Below, piece after piece: positions 22,737 to 27,420 of a DNA stretch of 27,420 nucleotides; the stretch's first letter is position 1, and every line of letters begins with the position of its first letter. Position numbers and translations under genes: made by a program. The stretch is from the NCBI GenBank assembly GCA_046314415.1, contig JBKBWT010000020.1:1-27420 (forward strand), given 5' to 3'. This DNA comes from JADJNW01 sp046314415 (GTDB lineage: Bacteria > Bacteroidota > Bacteroidia > Chitinophagales > Saprospiraceae). Below the pieces are notes generated by a model. It worked only from the letters and a program-made list of their open reading frames with translations, did not search any database and was not told the origin of the DNA.

Positions 22737-24479
22737 TCATTGGCGCACGAGCTTGAATACTTGCTGTTTGGCACCAACTTTTATGGCTACTAAAAAATGA
22801 GCGGAGGCGAGTCGGGTGAGATCGAGCCGCACCTGCTGTCCGACCGAATCGGCTATGGTTTGTTGATTGATGATTTTACCGCTGATATCAAAAATGGTAC
22901 AGATGGCTTTCTGATCTGGTAAAGGATGCGTCTGCTCCAAAATGACATAGTTTAAAGCCGGATTGGGATAGACCTTAAATCCTTCCAGGCGATTGGCTGC
23001 TATTTCGCGCGCCGAGGTAATCATGCTGTTCCGTTCGGTGGCAAGATAAAACAGATTGGGTGCCAGATTGGTAAATACATCGGTTGCACCGCCCAAATAG
23101 CAAATCTCAAGACTATCAATGCGGGTCGCATCACCTAACCCGAAGTGTACGCGCAAATCATTTTGTCCCTGAAAGGTATTCTGCGCTGAAATTTCCCGCA
23201 ATTGCCATACCGCACGTCCGTTGATGGTTGCTTTTAGCCGCAACTTGGCTCCAATGGCAGAGCGATTGGATGTAGTGCCGACGCAGGTGATATTCACCCA
23301 GTTGTTATTGCCTACCAGCGTGGTATTTTGGTAAAGCGCACGCCCGGTCAGGTTTCCATGCAAGTGAAAATCCAGATCACCATCATTGTCATAATCACAG
23401 GCAGCCACCGAAGTGCCACCGTTTTGCAGGGCGAGGGCGGCATTGTCTTGCTCAAAATTGCCTTGTCCGTTATTGCGATAAAAAACCGTCGGAAACTGTC
23501 CGGCATTGGTAATAATCACATCCAGATCGCCATCATTGTCAAAATCGCCCCAGCAATTTGCCAGGGAAGTAATGTTTGTAGTGGTAAATGGCGTTGTTTT
23601 GGCAACGTAATTACCGTTCTGATTCTCATAAAAACGATTCGATGCCCCTCCCCAATTGGTCAAACAGGCATCCAAATCGCCATCATTGTCGTAGTCAATA
23701 AAATTATAGCATTGTCCATCTTGTTGTTGGGTGGCAAAAGGCAAATTGGCAATGCGCGCCAGTGAATCTTTGCCGGTTTCTATCTTGAGGTTGCGGTAAT
23801 GAAAATCCGGACCGGGTGAACCGCCAGGACCCGAAGCTATAAACAGATCGAGATCGCCATCCAAATCAAAATCCGACCAATACGGCACGGTGTACGGCGC
23901 GGTATCTCTCATAAAGTCGTAGGTAATTGGACTTGGATTGAGCATTCCGGTCTTGTCATTCAAAAAATAAAAAGAGGGCGATGGATTGGGAAGAAAATTT
24001 ATGGCATGCGCAATCACCAGATCGACCCAGCCATCATTATTGCCATCACCAAAAGCGTTGCCCCACCCGGAAATTGTTTGATTGGTAAGCGTTTTACTCG
24101 TAAAATTGGCAGTACCATCGTTCAGGTACAATTTAGAAGGCGTACCTGCCAGCACGCAATCAATGTCGCCGTCATTATCCATGTCCGACCAGGTAGCGCC
24201 CGCAGGTTGTTGCAATACCCCAAACTCAAAACCGGTATTTTTAAAGGAAAAATTGCCATTGCCTTCATTCAAAAACAAGCGATTAGGCGCTACAAAGAGG
24301 TCTATATCCCTGTCATTATCGGCATCAATCCAACAGACGCCCTGAAAAATACCACCTTGTGCAGGCAGTTGATAATTGGTTGCCGGATTATTTGCATCGG
24401 TCACTTTGGTAAAGCCATTCTGGGCTTCTACAACGTCACAGAGTAGCAGGTGAATGAGGATAAGGGTTGTCAGTCGCAT
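22737..24479 (-). CDS. FG-GAP/ASPIC repeat protein with type IX sorting domain
   Basis: A 580-residue surface or secreted protein. The signal peptide is residues 1-20 (LTTLILIHLLLCDVVEAQ). Residues about 35-375 hold at least seven FG-GAP/VCBS calcium-binding repeats, seen as D-x-D-x-D-G-D-x-D loops (DMDNDGDID, DFDLDGDLD, DYDNDGDLD and others), which build a beta-propeller. Residues about 393-476 match the ASPIC/UnbV module (GAKLRLKATING, VHFGLG, DSLEI). The last 80 residues are a type A type IX secretion sorting domain, beginning FKVYPNPALNYV. ATG 24479 is chosen because it gives a proper signal peptide; an in-frame upstream start would bury it. Its role is probably adhesion or polymer binding at the cell surface, inferred from the repeats. 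Confidence 0.93.
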   Translation of the reverse strand: MRLTTLILIHLLLCDVVEAQNGFTKVTDANNPATNYQLPAQGGIFQGVCWIDADNDRDIDLFVAPNRLFLNEGNGNFSFKNTGFEFGVLQQPAGATWSDMDNDGDIDCVLAGTPSKLYLNDGTANFTSKTLTNQTISGWGNAFGDGNNDGWVDLVIAHAINFLPNPSPSFYFLNDKTGMLNPSPITYDFMRDTAPYTVPYWSDFDLDGDLDLFIASGPGGSPGPDFHYRNLKIETGKDSLARIANLPFATQQQDGQCYNFIDYDNDGDLDACLTNWGGASNRFYENQNGNYVAKTTPFTTTNITSLANCWGDFDNDGDLDVIITNAGQFPTVFYRNNGQGNFEQDNAALALQNGGTSVAACDYDNDGDLDFHLHGNLTGRALYQNTTLVGNNNWVNITCVGTTSNRSAIGAKLRLKATINGRAVWQLREISAQNTFQGQNDLRVHFGLGDATRIDSLEICYLGGATDVFTNLAPNLFYLATERNSMITSAREIAANRLEGFKVYPNPALNYVILEQTHPLPDQKAICTIFDISGKIINQQTIADSVGQQVRLDLTRLASAHFLVAIKVGAKQQVFKLVRQ

Positions 24480-24674
24480 AGCTTTATGTTTTTGCCAAAA
24501 AAACGCGCTATGCCGCACAGTAAAGTTAATCCCGACAAGGATTTACCAATCTGATTGCTAGAATTAGCCGCTTAAATAGGTATTGTAATGACTCCGACAA
24601 TTGTACACAAAGTACTTTTTGATACCTGAATAAACCGGCTGAACATTGCTTGTAGCTGCTTGAAGATTATAAAA
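24480..24674. other. Intergenic spacer upstream of the FG-GAP gene
   Basis: No gene is supported. The 195 bp should contain the promoter of the minus-strand FG-GAP gene, but no convincing TTTG/TAnnTTTG pair is seen. It leads into the degenerate array that starts at 24675. Confidence 0.5.
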
Positions 24675-24950
24675 GGGTATTTTAAAACAAAAATAGCCTA
24701 ATTAAACAGTCAACTCCCCTAACTTGAACAATCCAAAAGGGTAATTGAACGCAAAAATACCCGGTCAGAATATTACACTACCCTATCAGAATGTTACAGC
24801 AGCAGCATTTAAAACAAAAACAGCCTAATTGAATGTTACAGCCCCCTGTTAGAATGTTCTAGGTGGGTATTTTAAAACAAAAATAGGCTTATTGAACACG
24901 CTAATAGCCTCCCAGAACATTCCCGGTGGTTCGTGGAATATTACAGCAGG
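24675..24950. repeat. Degenerate array of units near 21 bp
   Basis: A non-coding array of about thirteen degenerate units of 18-25 bp. An identical 22-base word beginning GGGTATTTTAAAACAAAAAT occurs at 24675-24696 and 24865-24886; a shorter form (TTTAAAACAAAAACAGCC) is at 24808-24825. Between them, AGAATGTTACAGC-type words recur (24769, 24788, 24831, 24851, 24936). The word AGAATGTTCTAGGTGGG near 24851 resembles the unit of the array at 40-186. Confidence 0.75.
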
Positions 24951-24974
24951 CTTATACTACATTTTAACAGGTGG

Positions 24975-26129
24975 CTATTGCAGCGTAGCCCGTTGTCCGT
25001 TGGAATGATCTGGCAAACTAGCCTTAATGTGCAGGTTGCGGTACTGACTGGGGGTAAGATTGGTCAGTTTTTTAAACGTCGCATTGAAAGAAACTTTATT
25101 GTTGAAGCCCACCTGATAGGCAATTTCGATCACATTCATTTGCGTTTTGGTCGTCGTTGCCAGGAGTCGTTTGGCTTCTTCAATGCGCAGCGTATTGATA
25201 TAGTCAAAAAACGATTGCCCCAGCCGGTCGTTGATGACTTGCGATAAGTGATGGCGCGTGGTACCCAGCAAATCCGCCAGTTTTTCCAACCTCAACTCGC
25301 TATCCTGGTAATATTTTTCACGTTCCATCAGTTCGGTGAGTCGTTCCTGTAGCTGTTGCGCGGCGGCAGGGGTCAAGCCCGAATTTTTATACTTGGCGTT
25401 GTGCTGATCAGGCGGCTGACACGTCCAGCCAAACACCTGCGGTTGCACATAGCCCACCCCTGCCAACAGGTAAATGAAGCCGGTCATACTAAAAGACACC
25501 ATGTAGTCCCATTCGCTATTGAAAAAAGGCATACGAACCAGGAAGAAATACGCAGCATAGCTCAGGATAAATCCGGCAAAGCATAAATTGAGCCAGGCAT
25601 ACCAGCGCCTTACTTGTGGCGTACTGCGGCTCAACGCCGTAAACTTCCAGTGAATGAGAAGGGCATAGACGACCATATGTCCTACCTTCAACCACGGTAC
25701 AATCGGCATCATTTTTACCCAGATGAGCAGGTAGAGCGATTCGGAAGGCATTTTTTGCGTTGCAAATAGGAAGTACATCGGTAAACGGGCAGCAAAGTAG
25801 AGTAAAAATGGCAAGAGGTGTAACCAATCCTGCCGTTGGAATGCTTGCTGGGTAAAAACCTGCCGGAAATAAAAGTAAAAAAACGGTCCAAACAGGAAGG
25901 GAAACGGTTCGATAATGCCCAAAAGATACGGGAAATAGCGTTGGTAGCCCGTCCAGTACAGGACATACGCCAATAAAGTCAGCGAAAACAACACCGCCAC
26001 TGCAATCAGCCAATGAAAAGGCGAGCGCGTTTGCCGGAGTTTCCAGGCGAACACCGTGCTGACAAATAAGCCTTGTACGGCTGCCAGCAAGAACAAGCTT
26101 GTCCAGGTATCGAAAGAAGGTGCAGGCAT
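24975..26129 (-). CDS. Membrane-bound AraC-family regulator (7TM)
   Basis: A 384-residue protein. Residues about 7-225 form seven hydrophobic segments, the layout of Bacteroidota membrane-anchored AraC regulators. Residues about 280-375 are an AraC-type double helix-turn-helix: LEKLADLLGTTRHHLSQVIN is the first, then SFFDYINTLRIEEAKRLL, and VIEIAYQVGFNNKVSFNATF followed by KKLTNLTPSQYR is the conserved second. The signal is probably sensed in or near the membrane; targets are unknown. ATG 26129 is preferred over a TTG three codons earlier. The SUMF1-fold gene ends 85 bp upstream on the same strand, with a hairpin between (26144-26171). Confidence 0.92.
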   Translation of the reverse strand: MPAPSFDTWTSLFLLAAVQGLFVSTVFAWKLRQTRSPFHWLIAVAVLFSLTLLAYVLYWTGYQRYFPYLLGIIEPFPFLFGPFFYFYFRQVFTQQAFQRQDWLHLLPFLLYFAARLPMYFLFATQKMPSESLYLLIWVKMMPIVPWLKVGHMVVYALLIHWKFTALSRSTPQVRRWYAWLNLCFAGFILSYAAYFFLVRMPFFNSEWDYMVSFSMTGFIYLLAGVGYVQPQVFGWTCQPPDQHNAKYKNSGLTPAAAQQLQERLTELMEREKYYQDSELRLEKLADLLGTTRHHLSQVINDRLGQSFFDYINTLRIEEAKRLLATTTKTQMNVIEIAYQVGFNNKVSFNATFKKLTNLTPSQYRNLHIKASLPDHSNGQRATLQ

Positions 26130-26143
26130 GTCTGACAATTTTG

Positions 26144-26171
26144 TAGCCTATCCCAAAGGTTTTGGAGGCTA
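26144..26171 (-). promoter_or_regulatory. Hairpin in the leader of the AraC gene
   Basis: Outer stem TAGCCT/AGGCTA (26144-26149 with 26166-26171), a three-base bulge, inner stem CCAAA/TTTGG (26153-26157 with 26161-26165) and loop GGT. There is no T run after it on the minus strand, so it is not a good terminator for the upstream gene. It lies 15 bases from the start codon and may affect translation. Confidence 0.3.
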
Positions 26172-26214
26172 TTCGCAATAACTATTTCCCGGTATGATCT
26201 CCTTTGCAACTACC

Positions 26215-27420
26215 CTACTCGGCGGTTCGCACAAAACGACTGCCGTATGCCTCCGAACGATTGCCACCCGACCAGGCAGCAAAGCGCCGATAGGAAACCG
26301 GACTGTAGGGATTGAATTCGCTGTAAGGGCGCCCATATACATAAAATCCACCCCCGCGAAAGCCAAAGCCGCCCTCTTCATTCACCCCCTTGGGCCAGTC
26401 GGGTACATTTGCAAAACCGTAGCCCCCAATGCCGCCGTCGCCATGGGTACCTTTGAAAGCTCTTCCTTTAGCGTCGCCGACGGTTATTACCCGCTCCCAG
26501 ACGCCTCCTGCGAGGTCCATCACCCAATAATAAGAAGCGCCCAGTACTTCCAGGTTTTTATCATTCAAATCGGCTTCCTTTATATTGCCACCCCAGATCG
26601 GGTCCCCAGCTTCGTTGATATGGCAGGCTAGTTTATCTTTTGTATTGGTGCCCCAGGGAAAGCCATTGGCGACGGGCACAGCCGGTCCCCGCGCTGCTTT
26701 GGTAAATTCGAGTTCGGTCATGGGGCGCAAGCCTGCCCAATCGGCGTAAGCCATGGCGTCGTCCCAACTCAGGAAATTGCAGGGGCGCTGCGGCTGTTCG
26801 GCTAGATAACGCGTACCGTCAAAACGAATCGTGCCGCGTCGCTGATAGTAATTTCGCCCGCCGAAATTGGCGCGGTGCTGCACTTGTTCATTGCTCAGCA
26901 AATTTAAAAAAGTAGCATACTGCCCTTGTAGTAATTCGTACTTCATAGTGTAAAAAGCACGAAAGCCTTTCGGAAAAGAATCCGCTAGCACCCCCTGCCG
27001 ATCCCCCTGGTATTCGGGCGTTTCGACCTGATAATCAAAGTCTTTGCCCACTTCCAACGCTTTTTCGGAGTTTATGTGCACCACTCCGCTGTGCTTGCCA
27101 TTGGCATCCGGTTTGAAAAAAGCCGCAAAGCGCCGGGCGGTTGTACTATCGGGTTCGCCAATGTAAAATGCCCCGGCTGGGATATACACCATTTCCACGC
27201 CTAGCGCCTCAATAGTACCGGCAAAGTCATTGAAATTGCGGATTTTGTCACGATCCAGACGTATTTTCACCTTCAAATGTACATCGCCCCTATACGCATC
27301 TTTGGGCTGTAGGAATATCCCGCTTCTATCACTGGAAACCTTTAATTCAAAGGCTTTGCCTGAATTTTTATAGTCGCTCACAATCTCGTGTCCGTCGGGC
27401 AGCAAAGGGCAGTGCCGGCT
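26215..27420 (-). CDS. SUMF1/FGE-fold protein, N-terminus beyond window
   Basis: The visible 401 residues run to the right edge with no start, since the frame stays open from 27420; the N-terminal part is missing. From about residue 75 of the visible part the sequence is a SUMF1 (formylglycine-generating enzyme-like) domain: MVYIPAGAFYIGEPDS, YTMKYELLQGQYATFLN, CNFLSWDDAMAYADWAGLRP, MTELEFTKAARGP, FPWG, DLAGGVWERV and, at the end, SPVSYRRFAAW and SRFVRTAE. The two catalytic cysteines that true formylglycine-generating enzymes carry near the C-terminal RCA motif are absent, so this copy is probably a binding or structural module. The preceding visible part looks beta-rich. It is the gene upstream of the AraC regulator. 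Confidence 0.88.
   Translation of the reverse strand, partial: SRHCPLLPDGHEIVSDYKNSGKAFELKVSSDRSGIFLQPKDAYRGDVHLKVKIRLDRDKIRNFNDFAGTIEALGVEMVYIPAGAFYIGEPDSTTARRFAAFFKPDANGKHSGVVHINSEKALEVGKDFDYQVETPEYQGDRQGVLADSFPKGFRAFYTMKYELLQGQYATFLNLLSNEQVQHRANFGGRNYYQRRGTIRFDGTRYLAEQPQRPCNFLSWDDAMAYADWAGLRPMTELEFTKAARGPAVPVANGFPWGTNTKDKLACHINEAGDPIWGGNIKEADLNDKNLEVLGASYYWVMDLAGGVWERVITVGDAKGRAFKGTHGDGGIGGYGFANVPDWPKGVNEEGGFGFRGGGFYVYGRPYSEFNPYSPVSYRRFAAWSGGNRSEAYGSRFVRTAE

Noticed and set aside
23328..24446. Ile/Val-rich + strand frames opposite the FG-GAP protein
   Set aside because: They are the complement of repeated GAT/AAT-rich calcium-loop codons and follow the repeat pattern of the real gene.
24675..24950. 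CRISPR array or coding repeat
   Set aside because: Repeat words vary in length and sequence, spacing is irregular, and no reading frame stays open through the region.

Overview
This window looks like a Bacteroidota chromosome, probably from the Saprospiria or a related lineage. That placement is an inference, resting on a type IX secretion C-terminal domain, a ligand-sensing AraC protein with seven membrane segments, a UMF1-type transporter, starts without Shine-Dalgarno sequences and several -7 boxes close to TAnnTTTG. No rRNA, tRNA, CRISPR array or complete phage is visible. Twenty-one protein genes plus one toxin-gene remnant can be supported.

Left part (1-5700) is the accessory region. 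It opens with a 21-bp tandem array and an AT-rich spacer. A possible conflict or defence cassette follows: a 73-residue zinc-ribbon protein, a 1115-residue protein with a CHAT protease, a STAND ATPase and TPR repeats, and a small three-segment membrane protein. Between and behind these genes sit palindromic elements of several families. A REP-associated tyrosine (Y1) transposase then lies between two near-identical long palindromes that differ by a compensated base pair.

Middle part (5700-17200) is mostly housekeeping and envelope genes: two class-C-type serine hydrolases, a YjjG-like nucleotidase, a lipoprotein of unknown function, an Atg22/UMF1 transporter, a second HAD phosphatase, a DUF2490 beta-barrel protein, a PhyH-like dioxygenase, acetylglutamate kinase (argB), an orphan sensor kinase and, divergent from it, a secreted cysteine-rich protein with a good terminator.

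Right part (17200-27420) carries a trehalose synthase-maltokinase fusion whose GH13 half has Thr where the catalytic nucleophile Asp belongs, while the kinase half looks intact. Next come an antitoxin-like gene with the deleted remnant of its toxin, an O-antigen ligase/polymerase, an FG-GAP/ASPIC protein exported by the type IX system, a degenerate repeat array, a membrane AraC regulator, and a SUMF1-fold protein that runs off the right edge.

The points most worth a second look are the substituted nucleophile in the TreS-Mak protein, the CHAT-STAND-TPR cassette with freshly duplicated TPRs, the transposase with its palindromes, and three intergenic arrays that share a repeat step of about 21 bp.
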